DNA of 47,001 nucleotides from JAVBLQ01 sp031553435. Lineage in GTDB: Bacteria > Bacteroidota > Bacteroidia > Bacteroidales > Azobacteroidaceae. A program made the position numbers and the translations under genes. Where the stretch lies: contig JAVBLQ010000061.1 in NCBI GenBank assembly GCA_031553435.1, positions 1 to 47,001 on the forward strand, written 5' to 3'. Position 1 is the stretch's first letter, and every line of letters begins with the position of its first letter. This document shows, piece after piece, positions 27,357 through 36,245 of this stretch. The notes beneath the pieces were generated by a model. That model searched no databases. It was not told where the DNA came from and saw only the letters and a list, made by a program, of their open reading frames with translations.

Positions 27357-28385
27357 ATGAAAATCATCGGAATAACAATGGGCGACCCTGCCGGAATCGG
27401 TCCCGAGATCATTGTCAAATCATTACAGAATCCGGCAATTTACGAAGAATGCAAACCTTTGGTTTTTGCAGATGTAAAAGTCATGGAAATGGCTTTATCC
27501 GTATGTAAAAGTGACCTGAAGATACATTCTGTTTCATCTGTTTCAGAGGCAAAATTCAAATATGGAACAATTGACGTTTTCAACCTGAACAATGTCGATA
27601 TTTCCAAATTAGAATACGGAAAAGTTTCGCCAATGGCCGGAAATGCAGCATTCGAATCCATTCATAAGGTAATAGAAATGGCATTGGCTAAAGAGATTGA
27701 TGCAACCGTTACAGCCCCGATCAACAAAGAATCTCTGAATCTGGCTGGTCATCATTTTTCCGGTCATACCGAAATCTATGCACATTTTACCCATACGGAA
27801 AAATATGCCATGTTGCTGGCCGACGAGACTTTGCGTGTAATCCATGCCACCACCCATGTGCCGCTTCGCAAAGCTTGCGAAATTATCAGCAAAGAGCGTA
27901 TATTCGATGTTATCAAGCTATTGGACGATGCTTGTAAACAGTTTGGAATCACTCATCCTAAAATCGGAGTAGCCGGTCTGAATCCTCATGCAGGTGATGG
28001 AGGTTTATTTGGCGATGAAGATGAAAAACAAATCCTGCCGGCCGTGAAGGAAGCGCAAATCTTGGGCTTCAATGTAGAAGGCCCTGTTCCTGCCGATACG
28101 CTTTTCTCCAAAGCCATTCAGGGGAAATATGATGGTTGCGTGGCCATGTATCACGACCAGGGACACATTCCGTTCAAACTGATCGGTTTCAAATGGAATA
28201 ATAAAACACAAACAATGGATAGTGTTAAAGGGGTTAACATTACGCTCGGATTGCCGATTATCCGTACATCCGTTGATCATGGTACCGCATTCGAAATTGC
28301 AGGCAAAGGCATTGCCAGTGAGGATGCAATGACCATTGCCATTGAATATGCTATAAAAATGGCAAAAAATTCAAAAAATAAATGA
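27357..28385 (+). CDS. pdxA2: PdxA2-type 4-phosphoerythronate/threonate dehydrogenase
   Basis: NAD-dependent oxidative decarboxylase of 342 residues, homologous to PdxA. Zinc ligands H167, H211 and H266 fall at the same numbers as in E. coli PdxA (166, 211, 266). The loop YHDQGHIPFK is the form seen in PdxA2 enzymes, which turn D-threonate 4-phosphate into DHAP and CO2. The adjoining DUF1537 kinase makes exactly that substrate, so a catabolic role is much more likely than vitamin B6 synthesis. The ATG at 27357 is preferred to a GTG at 27324 inside the hairpin. Confidence 0.8.
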   Translation: MKIIGITMGDPAGIGPEIIVKSLQNPAIYEECKPLVFADVKVMEMALSVCKSDLKIHSVSSVSEAKFKYGTIDVFNLNNVDISKLEYGKVSPMAGNAAFESIHKVIEMALAKEIDATVTAPINKESLNLAGHHFSGHTEIYAHFTHTEKYAMLLADETLRVIHATTHVPLRKACEIISKERIFDVIKLLDDACKQFGITHPKIGVAGLNPHAGDGGLFGDEDEKQILPAVKEAQILGFNVEGPVPADTLFSKAIQGKYDGCVAMYHDQGHIPFKLIGFKWNNKTQTMDSVKGVNITLGLPIIRTSVDHGTAFEIAGKGIASEDAMTIAIEYAIKMAKNSKNK

Positions 28386-28393
28386 AAATCCCA

Positions 28394-28401
28394 TATCTTT
28401 G
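28394..28401 (+). promoter_or_regulatory. candidate -7 box (TATCTTTG) ahead of the DUF1537 kinase gene
   Basis: TATCTTTG fits the Bacteroidetes TAnnTTTG consensus and lies 32 bp before the ATG at 28434. No good TTTG is seen at the usual -33 distance, so the call is weak. If real, the kinase could be transcribed separately from the upstream genes. Confidence 0.35.
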
Positions 28402-28433
28402 TACGCCAATTAGTGTAAGTTGATATAGAAAAA

Positions 28434-29567
28434 ATGATTACTGTTATTGCAGATGATATTACAGGAGCTGCTGAAATAGCCGGAGTTTGTCTTCGCTATG
28501 GCTTATCTGTCGCATTGGATGTGGATATAGCGGAAGTGCCTCATACAGAGGCATGGGTGATCGCTACAAATACCCGTTCTTTAAAAGAAGAGGAAGCTAT
28601 CGAAGAAACCCGGAAGATCGCAGCTATTTTGAAAAAGAAAGGAATTTCGAATATTTTCAAAAAAATAGATTCTGTTTTAAGAGGCCATATCATTGCGGAA
28701 ATAAAAGCCTTGCTCGAATTTATTCCTAAAAGCAGAGTTCTTATTTTACCTGCAAACCCTGAAATGGGAAGAACGATCAATCACGGTCGCTATTATATCC
28801 ATGGCGAAATGCTTAGCTTAACATCTTTTGCCGATGATCCCGATTTTCCCGCCCGTTTTTCTTCCGTTGATAAAATATTGAATACAACACCCGAAGATTC
28901 GGCATTGTTTATGACTCCGGACATTATGAATATGTCTGATTATAAGGATTATGCCTCTCCGATTACAGATGACATCCTGTTTGCCGGAGGATCCGTTTTC
29001 TTTGAAGCAGTACTGAATGCAACTTATCCGAATGCAACTCAGAAAGTTAGTCCTACAACCGGAATTCCGAAAGCTAAAAGCAGATTGTTAATGGTTTGTG
29101 GAAGTTCCCACGCAAACAGTAAAAAATTTGTTGAAAAAGTACAGGGAAACCTTTTTGAAGTATTTGAAATGCCCTTTCAATTATTGGAAGAAGGAAATGA
29201 TTCTACTACAATGAATAATTGGGTAAGTGAAGTTGTTACTGCAATAGAAAATAAAAAACGGGTAATCTTAACTACAAACAGAACAAAGATAAATCCGGAA
29301 GCATCGGAAAAAATAAAAGCCTTAATGACAGTCGCTTTGACAAAAGTATTGCTGAAAACCGACATTGAAGAACTTTATATAGAAGGAGGAGCTACCACCT
29401 ATTCTATTATCAAATCTTTAGGCTTTTCTTCTCTGATTCCGGTCAAAGAATACTCCAGAGGAGTTGTCCGTATGAAAATTCCTACCAGAAAAAATCTGTA
29501 CATTTCCATCAAGCCCGGAAGTTACGAATGGCCTAACAAATTATTCGGAATAAGGACAAATTCATAA
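28434..29567 (+). CDS. dtnK: four-carbon acid sugar kinase (DUF1537, OtnK/DtnK family)
   Basis: ATP-dependent kinase of 377 residues. The N-terminal DUF1537 domain shows ADDITGA (6-12) and KKIDSVLRGH (76-85). The C-terminal nucleotide-binding domain shows the IEGGATTYS motif and a final KPGSYEWP segment. Characterised members phosphorylate D-threonate, L-threonate or D-erythronate. Pairing with a PdxA2 gene is the D-threonate arrangement, so DtnK is the best guess; stereospecificity cannot be read from sequence. The stop codon directly abuts the stop codon of the convergent rsmD gene. Confidence 0.82.
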   Translation: MITVIADDITGAAEIAGVCLRYGLSVALDVDIAEVPHTEAWVIATNTRSLKEEEAIEETRKIAAILKKKGISNIFKKIDSVLRGHIIAEIKALLEFIPKSRVLILPANPEMGRTINHGRYYIHGEMLSLTSFADDPDFPARFSSVDKILNTTPEDSALFMTPDIMNMSDYKDYASPITDDILFAGGSVFFEAVLNATYPNATQKVSPTTGIPKAKSRLLMVCGSSHANSKKFVEKVQGNLFEVFEMPFQLLEEGNDSTTMNNWVSEVVTAIENKKRVILTTNRTKINPEASEKIKALMTVALTKVLLKTDIEELYIEGGATTYSIIKSLGFSSLIPVKEYSRGVVRMKIPTRKNLYISIKPGSYEWPNKLFGIRTNS

Positions 29568-30092
29568 AAAAATACTGAAATTCACAGACCCATAAGTTCT
29601 CTTTTGATAAAAAAGCGGCAAATCAGAAAAATCATATTTTTCAGGATGTTCCAAAATAAAAATACCTCCTTCTTTAAGCATATTTTTTGAGAGAACGATG
29701 GACGGAATCTGTTCCAGATTAGGTAAGTCGTAAGGAGGATCTGCAAAAATCAGATCGAATGAAAGATGGACGCTTTCCAGATAACCGAATACATCCGTTT
29801 TGATGGGGATTAAAGCTTCCGTTTTTAATTCTTGAGCCACCTTCTTAATGAAAGCATAATGATTGGCATTTTTTTCCACCGCAACCACTTCCTTACTTCC
29901 TCTTGAAATCAATTCGAAAGCAATTCCCCCGGTCCCGGAAAATAAATCCAGACAAACCGTATCTTCCAGATCAATCAGGTTATTGATCACATTGAAAATG
30001 TTTTCTTTGGCGAAATCAGTAGTTGGCCGCGCCGAAAAATTCTTGGGAATTGTAAATCGCCTCCGTTTATAAATCCCGCTTATAATTCGCAT
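29562..30092 (-). CDS. rsmD: 16S rRNA (guanine(966)-N2)-methyltransferase RsmD
   Basis: S-adenosylmethionine-dependent rRNA methyltransferase of 176 residues. Motifs are SGIYKRR at the N-terminus, RPTTDFAKENIFN, the SAM-binding LDLFSGTGGIAFE and the catalytic FADPPYD. The length is normal for the family. It overlaps the upstream DUF3822 gene by 13 bp, so the two are co-transcribed. Confidence 0.93.
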   Translation of the reverse strand: MRIISGIYKRRRFTIPKNFSARPTTDFAKENIFNVINNLIDLEDTVCLDLFSGTGGIAFELISRGSKEVVAVEKNANHYAFIKKVAQELKTEALIPIKTDVFGYLESVHLSFDLIFADPPYDLPNLEQIPSIVLSKNMLKEGGIFILEHPEKYDFSDLPLFYQKRTYGSVNFSIFL

Positions 30093-30901
30093 AAAGAAAG
30101 GATTAAAATATCAAATGGAATATTCTTAACAGGAGCAGTTACCGGGACAATATTTTTTATATAATTCTTCATCATTTTCAATAATTTATCTTTTTCGCCC
30201 GAATCTCCTGAAATATAGGCATTGTCTGTCATTTGATTCATTTTCAATTGTTTCCAGACATAGAAAATATAGTAAACCAGGTCATTCAAATCTTTGTATT
30301 GGAAATGATTGGCAAAAGCAAATTCGCCATTGGTAAAACAAATCAATTCAAATGAATTTTCTCTGAGATTGATTACCATGCTTTTGGCGCTTCCCAAAGT
30401 CATTCTTTCCTGAAAATAAGCAATCAACGGACAAGTATGATGAATAAAAACTGGATGAACCAATGATCTGTGAAGAAAATCGTAAACATTTTCATCGATA
30501 TCATATACAACAGTAATATCCGGATTTTTCAGTTGGGAATACATTACTCTTCCAGCTGTTTTGTCAATATTGAAATTGAAAAAAATATCTTTTTTATCTT
30601 TCGTAAAAATATAGGAAGGAATAAATGTAAATGCTTGAGAATGGCTGATTACCCAAAGTTTTTTGTAAGATAAAGTAAAAATCTCAGCCGTAAAAAATAT
30701 CTCTTTCACATTAGCTTCTACAGATATTTTTTTATTATATATCAATTTTTTATAAAAAAAAGAACCTTGAACTTCAGGCTGATACAAGACATAAGACAAA
30801 CCGTCTGTTTCCAATAAAATAATTAAAACAAACCGGTCCGAAAGTTCCAGGTCGAAATTTTCGGGAAGTTCGATAGATATGTCGTTGTGATCTGAACTCA
30901 T
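30080..30901 (-). CDS. DUF3822 family protein
   Basis: Soluble protein of 273 residues without signal peptide or membrane segment. It resembles the Bacteroidetes DUF3822 family, which usually sits directly upstream of rsmD as here. The pattern of strands and the IYFHHTCPL-like central part recall an actin-like ATPase fold, but no nucleotide motif is clear. Function is unknown. Confidence 0.75.
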   Translation of the reverse strand: MSSDHNDISIELPENFDLELSDRFVLIILLETDGLSYVLYQPEVQGSFFYKKLIYNKKISVEANVKEIFFTAEIFTLSYKKLWVISHSQAFTFIPSYIFTKDKKDIFFNFNIDKTAGRVMYSQLKNPDITVVYDIDENVYDFLHRSLVHPVFIHHTCPLIAYFQERMTLGSAKSMVINLRENSFELICFTNGEFAFANHFQYKDLNDLVYYIFYVWKQLKMNQMTDNAYISGDSGEKDKLLKMMKNYIKNIVPVTAPVKNIPFDILILSLCEL

Positions 30902-30911
30902 GATTTTTCTG

Positions 30912-30919
30912 CAAAAATA
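30912..30919 (-). promoter_or_regulatory. candidate -7 box for the DUF3822-rsmD operon
   Basis: Read on the minus strand this is TATTTTTG, matching TAnnTTTG, about 10 bp from the start codon. No convincing TTTG lies upstream at the normal distance. Confidence 0.35.
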
Positions 30920-30968
30920 ACGAAAAGAATGAGGAAAATAGTAATTTTAAGCCCGAATTATTTTAAAT

Positions 30969-31027
30969 GTGACGAAGTGATAGGGTGACAAGGTGACTTT
31001 TTATTTGTCATTCCGTCACCTCGTCAC
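30969..31027 (+). repeat. octamer-array hairpin (GTGACGAA type)
   Basis: GTGAC/GTGAT units every 8 bp (30969-30997) face GTCAT/GTCAC units every 8 bp (31007-31027), pairing at 16 of 21 positions when the outer ends are aligned. It lies between the divergent DUF3822 and helicase genes, 14 bp before the helicase ATG. It has the same design as the array at 4594. Confidence 0.78.
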
Positions 31028-31041
31028 ACACTAATATCATT

Positions 31042-32460
31042 ATGCTAAGCGATTATTTCCTCCAACAAATAAAACAAAATTTTCCTTTCATTCCAACATC
31101 CGAGCAAGAAGAAGCTTTGGAAAAATTAAATGAATTCTTCTTTTCAAAAGAAACCGAAAGTCTTTTTGTCTTAAAGGGTTATGCCGGTACAGGAAAATCT
31201 TCCCTGGTGGGCGCTGTGGTGAAAACAATGAATACTTTGGAGCAAAAAGCTGTCTTGATGGCTCCTACCGGTCGTGCTGCCAAAGTTTTTGCATCTTATG
31301 CGAAACAAAATGCATATACCATCCACAAAAAAATCTATCGGCAGAAAAAATTTACCGGCGAACCATCCGGATTTGTTCCTGCCGAAAATCTATATAAAGA
31401 TACCCTATTCATTGTTGATGAGGCATCTATGATTTCCAATGACGGATTAGAATCTTTTTCATTCGGCAGTGGGCGTTTATTGGATGATCTGATTCATTAT
31501 GTGTATTCAGGTGAAAATTGTCGTTTGATTTTGTTGGGAGATACAGCTCAGTTACCACCTGTTTCACAAAGTGAAAGTCCTGCGCTGGACAAAAATACTT
31601 TGGAATCTTATGGGATAAAAGTTTTTGAACATACATTGACCCAGGTAGTTCGTCAAACAGAAATTTCAGGTATTTTGCATAATGCCACTTTGTTGAGAAC
31701 TGCTATCGAAAAAGGAGATACCAATCAATTTCCAAAACTCTCTTTGAAAAAATTCCCGGATATAAAATGTATCGGCGGAAGCGAATTAATAGAAGAAATC
31801 AATTCGATTTATGATAAAGATGGGGTAGAGGAGACCATCATCATTTGCCGTTCCAACAAACGAGCCAATATATACAATAATGGCATTCGCAATCGTATTT
31901 TATACCGGGAAGAAGAATTGTCATCAGGAGATTTGCTGATGGTTGTTAAAAACAACTATTCCGTTGGTGAAGAATACAAGGAAATCGATTTTATCGCCAA
32001 CGGAGATATTGCCGAAGTGCGACGGGTTCGTAAACACCAGCAATTTTACGGATTTAATTTTTATGATGTAAACCTTCATTTTCCCGATTATGAAATTGAT
32101 CTGGATATGAAAATCCTGTCAGATACATTGCATACAGATTTTCCTGCTTTGTCCAAAGAAATGAGTGACAAATTATTTCATTCCATACTGGAAGATTATC
32201 CGGATATTACAAACATGCGGGAAAAAATGAAAAAGCTTAAAACAGATCCTTATTATAATGCATTACAAGTTAAATATGCTTATGCAATGACCTGCCACAA
32301 AGCCCAGGGCGGACAATGGAAAAATGTTTTCCTGGACATTGGCTATATCACAGACGAAATGATGGGAGTCGATTTTTACCGTTGGCTTTACACCGCTTTT
32401 ACCCGGGCAACGGAACGGATTTTTCTTGTAAACTTTGAGGAAATGAAAAATAAGAAATAA
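31042..32460 (+). CDS. RecD-like superfamily 1 helicase/ATPase
   Basis: DNA-dependent ATPase of 472 residues with the SF1 motif series: Walker A GYAGTGKSS (near residue 48), motif Ia APTGRAAKVF, Walker B IVDEASM, motif III LLGDTAQLPPVSQ, motif V-like MTCHKAQGGQW and motif VI YTAFTRATERIFLVN. It is shorter than RecD or RecD2 and lacks their N-terminal extensions. Genes of this type are widespread in Bacteroidetes and annotated as AAA family ATPase or exonuclease subunit. The cellular role is not known. Confidence 0.85.
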   Translation: MLSDYFLQQIKQNFPFIPTSEQEEALEKLNEFFFSKETESLFVLKGYAGTGKSSLVGAVVKTMNTLEQKAVLMAPTGRAAKVFASYAKQNAYTIHKKIYRQKKFTGEPSGFVPAENLYKDTLFIVDEASMISNDGLESFSFGSGRLLDDLIHYVYSGENCRLILLGDTAQLPPVSQSESPALDKNTLESYGIKVFEHTLTQVVRQTEISGILHNATLLRTAIEKGDTNQFPKLSLKKFPDIKCIGGSELIEEINSIYDKDGVEETIIICRSNKRANIYNNGIRNRILYREEELSSGDLLMVVKNNYSVGEEYKEIDFIANGDIAEVRRVRKHQQFYGFNFYDVNLHFPDYEIDLDMKILSDTLHTDFPALSKEMSDKLFHSILEDYPDITNMREKMKKLKTDPYYNALQVKYAYAMTCHKAQGGQWKNVFLDIGYITDEMMGVDFYRWLYTAFTRATERIFLVNFEEMKNKK

Positions 32461-32526
32461 TAAACAAAATCATTGAGATTAAAGAAAAATTGCAATTCAT
32501 TTTCTTCTTTATTCAAGGATAACAAC

Positions 32527-32534
32527 TAATTTTG
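32527..32534 (+). promoter_or_regulatory. candidate -7 box (TAATTTTG) ahead of the coiled-coil gene
   Basis: TAATTTTG fits TAnnTTTG and ends 28 bp before the ATG at 32563. The -33 position has no exact TTTG. An AT-rich hairpin (32482-32488 with 32500-32506) just upstream may end helicase transcripts. Confidence 0.4.
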
Positions 32535-32562
32535 TATGCTTGTTTAACAGAAGAACTTATTT

Positions 32563-33441
32563 ATGAAAGGAAAACAAACAATTTGGATCGCTATCATTGC
32601 TCTACTTGTGCTGGTTGTGGCAGGTGCTCTTTACTACATTATGAAACAAAACCAGGAACTGAAAGGTTTGGAAGAACAATCTGCATTGGATAAAAACGAA
32701 CTGGTTGATGAATATAATGAACTCTCTCTTCAATATGAGGGATATAAAACGAGTATCAGCAATGATTCTCTCATTGCCAAACTTTCAAACGAACAATTGA
32801 AAGTACAACGTTTGATGGAAGAATTGCGAACCGTAAAAGCAACCAATGCCAAACGTATCATGGAACTCAAAAAAGAACTGGAAACATTGAGAACCATCAT
32901 GCGAGGATATGTTGTACAGATAGATTCGTTGAATCGATTGAACGAAAGATTGACTACCGAAAACAAGGAAGTCACTAAAAAATACCAACAAGCGACGCAA
33001 ACCGTATCTCAATTATCAAAAGAAAAGGATAATTTAACGGAAAGAGTTACGCTGGCATCCCGGTTAGATGCTACAGCTATATCCGTGACAGGTATTAACG
33101 ATAAAAATAAACCAACTAATAAAATAAAAAAGATGGCTCAGATAGCCATCAGCTTTACAATCAGCAAAAACATTACTGCGTCTGTAGGAGAAAAAACAAT
33201 CTATATCCGTATCAAAAAACCGGATGATGATGTGTTGGTTAAAAACAGAGGTAATGTCTTTTTATTTGAAAATAAGGAAATTAACTATTCATCCAAGCGA
33301 GTGATAGAGTATGACGGAGAAGAATCCCGCATTTCCATTTACTGGAAAATAGAAGAATTTCTTTCTCCCGGAACCTACCGGGTAGATATTTTTGCTGATG
33401 GAAATATGATTGGTTCACAATCGTTTAAGTTGGAAGAATAA
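32563..33441 (+). CDS. membrane-anchored coiled-coil protein, unknown function
   Basis: 292 residues: one N-terminal membrane segment (about 7-27), a long coiled coil rich in E, K, L and N (about 30-165), then a compact beta-rich domain (about 185-290, ending FKLEE) with AISFTISKNI and GTYRVDIFADG, which looks like an immunoglobulin-like fold. The topology suggests a periplasmic stalk carrying a sandwich domain. I recognise no enzyme motif. Confidence 0.75.
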   Translation: MKGKQTIWIAIIALLVLVVAGALYYIMKQNQELKGLEEQSALDKNELVDEYNELSLQYEGYKTSISNDSLIAKLSNEQLKVQRLMEELRTVKATNAKRIMELKKELETLRTIMRGYVVQIDSLNRLNERLTTENKEVTKKYQQATQTVSQLSKEKDNLTERVTLASRLDATAISVTGINDKNKPTNKIKKMAQIAISFTISKNITASVGEKTIYIRIKKPDDDVLVKNRGNVFLFENKEINYSSKRVIEYDGEESRISIYWKIEEFLSPGTYRVDIFADGNMIGSQSFKLEE

Positions 33442-33466
33442 ATTCTTCATTTCCTAATCAAAGATT

Positions 33467-35344
33467 ATGGTCAGTTATTTGCAAATAGAAAATTTAACCA
33501 AAAGTTTTGGTGATCTGCTTCTCTTCGAAAACCTTTCGTTGAGCATATCGGAAGGTGAAAAAATCGGACTGATCGCTCAAAACGGATCCGGGAAGACAAC
33601 TCTACTCAATATCATTGCCGGAAAAGAAGATTACGACTGTGGAACAATTACTTTCAAACGCGATCTGAGAGTCGGTTATCTGGAGCAGGATCCTAAATTT
33701 CCTGCCGGTTTAACCGTTTTACAAGCTTGTTTTTATTCTGAAAATGAAACAGTCCGGTTGATTGCCGATTACGAAAAGGCAATGAATTCCGGTGATCATA
33801 CAAATTTGGATCATATCCTGTCCGAAATGGATAGATTAAAAGCCTGGGATTATGAACAAAAAGCCAAGCAAATACTCGGGCAACTGAAAATTACCAATTT
33901 TGAACAACATATAGAAGAACTGTCAGGAGGACAATTGAAACGCGTTGCATTAGCCAATGTGTTGATTGTTGAACCCGACCTGTTCATTCTGGATGAACCA
34001 ACAAACCATCTGGATCTGGAAATGACCGAGTGGCTCGAATCTTACCTGAACCGTTCGACCATCAGTTTATTGATGGTCACTCACGACCGCTATTTTTTAG
34101 ACCGGGTTTGCAACGAAATTGTAGAAATCGAAAACAAACAACTCTGGCAATACAGAGGAAATTACAGCTATTTTCTTGAAAAAAGAGAAGAACGCTTATC
34201 GGCTCGTAATGCTGAAATAGATAGAGCTAATAACTTGCTACGCAAAGAATTGGACTGGATGCGCAGACAACCGCAAGCACGCGCTACAAAAGCCAAAGCG
34301 CGTATCGATGCATTTTATGAACTGGAAAAGAAAGCTTCTCAGGATTTTTCCAATTCCAATGTAAAATTAGATGTTAAAGCTTCATATATAGGCAATAAAA
34401 TCTTCGAAGCCAAAGATGTAACTAAAAGTTGGGGCTCGTTAAAAATAACGGATCATTTCAATTATATATTTGCCCGTTACGAAAAACTGGGAATTGTCGG
34501 CAACAACGGAACCGGAAAATCAACATTCATTAAAATGCTGATGGGAGAAGTACAACCCGATTCCGGTCATTTTGATATCGGTGAAACCGTAAATTTCGGC
34601 TATTATAGCCAGGATGGACTACAGTTTGATGAACAAATGAAAGTCATCGATGTAGTTCAGAATATTGCGGAAGTCATTCATCTGGGCAATGATAAGCGAC
34701 TTACTGCCTCTCAGTTTTTACAACATTTTCTTTTTTCTCCCGAAAAACAACATAATTATGTATATAAACTGAGCGGAGGAGAAAAAAGGCGTTTATATCT
34801 TTGTACGGTTTTGATCAAAAATCCCAATTTCCTTGTTTTGGACGAACCTACCAATGATCTGGATATTGTCACTCTGAATATTCTGGAAGAATATCTTCAG
34901 TCATTCAAAGGTTGTGTGATTGTAGTTTCACACGATCGCTATTTCATGGACAAGGTTGTCGATCATATCCTGGTGTTCCGCGGAAATGCCGGAATCAAAG
35001 ATTTTCCCGGAAATTATACGGATTATCGTGATTGGAAAGAATTGCAGGACAAAGCGGAAAAAGAAACCCAAGCCAAATCAAAACCGGTCAATTCGCAGGT
35101 TTCCAGTCAGAAAATAAAAAATAACGAAAAAAGAAAACTTACTTTCAACGAAAAAAGAGAATTTGAATCATTAGACACAGAAATCGCTTCTCTGGAACAG
35201 GAAAAATCCCAGCTTGAAACTGACTTGAGCCAGGGAACATTGACAAATGATGAATTGATGCAGAAATCCCAACGAATCAGCCAACTATTGGAGTTGATCG
35301 AAGAAAAAACAATGCGATGGCTGGAACTTAGTGATTTGGTGTAA
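33467..35344 (+). CDS. ABC-F family ATPase (Uup-like)
   Basis: Cytoplasmic twin-ATPase of 625 residues without membrane segments. It has two Walker A motifs (AQNGSGKTT near residue 38, GNNGTGKST near 347), two signature motifs (LSGGQLKR, LSGGEKRR), two Walker B segments (LDEPTNHLDLE, LDEPTNDLDIV), the linker between them, and a C-terminal coiled coil (about 535-620). These features are those of ribosome-associated ABC-F proteins; the C-terminal coiled coil points to the Uup branch, which also binds branched DNA. Confidence 0.88.
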   Translation: MVSYLQIENLTKSFGDLLLFENLSLSISEGEKIGLIAQNGSGKTTLLNIIAGKEDYDCGTITFKRDLRVGYLEQDPKFPAGLTVLQACFYSENETVRLIADYEKAMNSGDHTNLDHILSEMDRLKAWDYEQKAKQILGQLKITNFEQHIEELSGGQLKRVALANVLIVEPDLFILDEPTNHLDLEMTEWLESYLNRSTISLLMVTHDRYFLDRVCNEIVEIENKQLWQYRGNYSYFLEKREERLSARNAEIDRANNLLRKELDWMRRQPQARATKAKARIDAFYELEKKASQDFSNSNVKLDVKASYIGNKIFEAKDVTKSWGSLKITDHFNYIFARYEKLGIVGNNGTGKSTFIKMLMGEVQPDSGHFDIGETVNFGYYSQDGLQFDEQMKVIDVVQNIAEVIHLGNDKRLTASQFLQHFLFSPEKQHNYVYKLSGGEKRRLYLCTVLIKNPNFLVLDEPTNDLDIVTLNILEEYLQSFKGCVIVVSHDRYFMDKVVDHILVFRGNAGIKDFPGNYTDYRDWKELQDKAEKETQAKSKPVNSQVSSQKIKNNEKRKLTFNEKREFESLDTEIASLEQEKSQLETDLSQGTLTNDELMQKSQRISQLLELIEEKTMRWLELSDLV

Positions 35345-35380
35345 GATCTTTTATTAAGTAGTAAATCAAAAAAACAAGCA

Positions 35381-36169
35381 ATGGAGGAAAACTTAACATT
35401 AGAAAACGAACAGCCAGAAGAAGTACAATTATATTCCAAAAGAGCAATCCTTGTTGCAACTTATTTAAGTGGACCATTGACTCCGGGTATTCTTATGAGA
35501 CAAAATTTTATCAACCTTGGTGAAAAACAATCCGGGAAAAATGTATTAATCATTGCAGTCATTTCATCCATTTTGATGTTTGCAGGAATCTTTTCTATAC
35601 CGGATGATGTGATGGAAAAAATTCCAAAATATGCAATACCATTTATTTATACAGGAATTGTTTATTTTTTACTCGAAAAATATCAAGGAAAAGAATTAAA
35701 GAAACATAAAAATTTCTATTCAGGATGGAAAGTTTTCGGTGTAAGCGCCATTTGTTTCATTATCTTGATGGCCGCAGTTTTATCATGTGTTTTTTTGTGG
35801 CCCAAAGAATTCGATTCAGGAAAATACAATAATGGAATTGAACAATTCGGGAAAAATGAAGAAACAGCGTTGCAATACTTTTCAATTGAAGAAGACAGTA
35901 TTCAACAACAATTACAATTTCTGGAAAATGTAGGTATTCCCATGTGGGAAAAGAATGTAGCATTACTTAATAGTCTTGACAGCATCAAAGGTTTATCTTC
36001 AGAATTTTTGAATCAAAATGAAATATTGAAGGAATATTCGAACCTCAGAATGCAATCATATACATTAATAAAAAAATCGTTGGAAGAAGATACCGGCCAA
36101 TATGATAATCAAATTCAGGTGCTAAGTAATAAAATTGATGAAATAATAAATCAGTTGTATGACAACTAG
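35381..36169 (+). CDS. membrane protein, unknown function
   Basis: 262 residues. An N-terminal cytoplasmic part is followed by three hydrophobic segments (about 55-74, 86-102 and 118-141) and a helical C-terminal domain (about 145-262) that would lie outside the membrane. I recognise no family motif. It stands 36 bp after the ABC-F gene in the same direction. Confidence 0.65.
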   Translation: MEENLTLENEQPEEVQLYSKRAILVATYLSGPLTPGILMRQNFINLGEKQSGKNVLIIAVISSILMFAGIFSIPDDVMEKIPKYAIPFIYTGIVYFLLEKYQGKELKKHKNFYSGWKVFGVSAICFIILMAAVLSCVFLWPKEFDSGKYNNGIEQFGKNEETALQYFSIEEDSIQQQLQFLENVGIPMWEKNVALLNSLDSIKGLSSEFLNQNEILKEYSNLRMQSYTLIKKSLEEDTGQYDNQIQVLSNKIDEIINQLYDN

Positions 36170-36171
36170 TT

Positions 36172-36219
36172 TATCTTTGTAATAAGGTTTAATGTTGAAA
36201 GTTGAATAATTAAACCTTA
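36172..36219 (+). promoter_or_regulatory. candidate -7 box and adjoining hairpin before the DUF59 gene
   Basis: TATCTTTG (36172-36179) fits the Bacteroidetes -7 consensus but lacks a well-placed -33 TTTG. It is followed by an 11-bp perfect inverted repeat (36183-36193 with 36209-36219) whose loop holds two TTGAA units 7 bp apart. The hairpin would form at the very 5' end of the transcript. Confidence 0.4.
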
Positions 36220-36245
36220 AATAATAAACATTTAACAAAAAAATC

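Noticed and set aside
27357..28385. Vitamin B6 biosynthesis PdxA
   Set aside because: The loop sequence and the adjacent DUF1537 kinase fit PdxA2 catabolism; no pdxJ is nearby.
39..29567. Complete polysaccharide utilisation locus
   Set aside because: No SusC-like or SusD-like gene and no dedicated regulator are in the window, so only the enzyme and catabolic part is visible.
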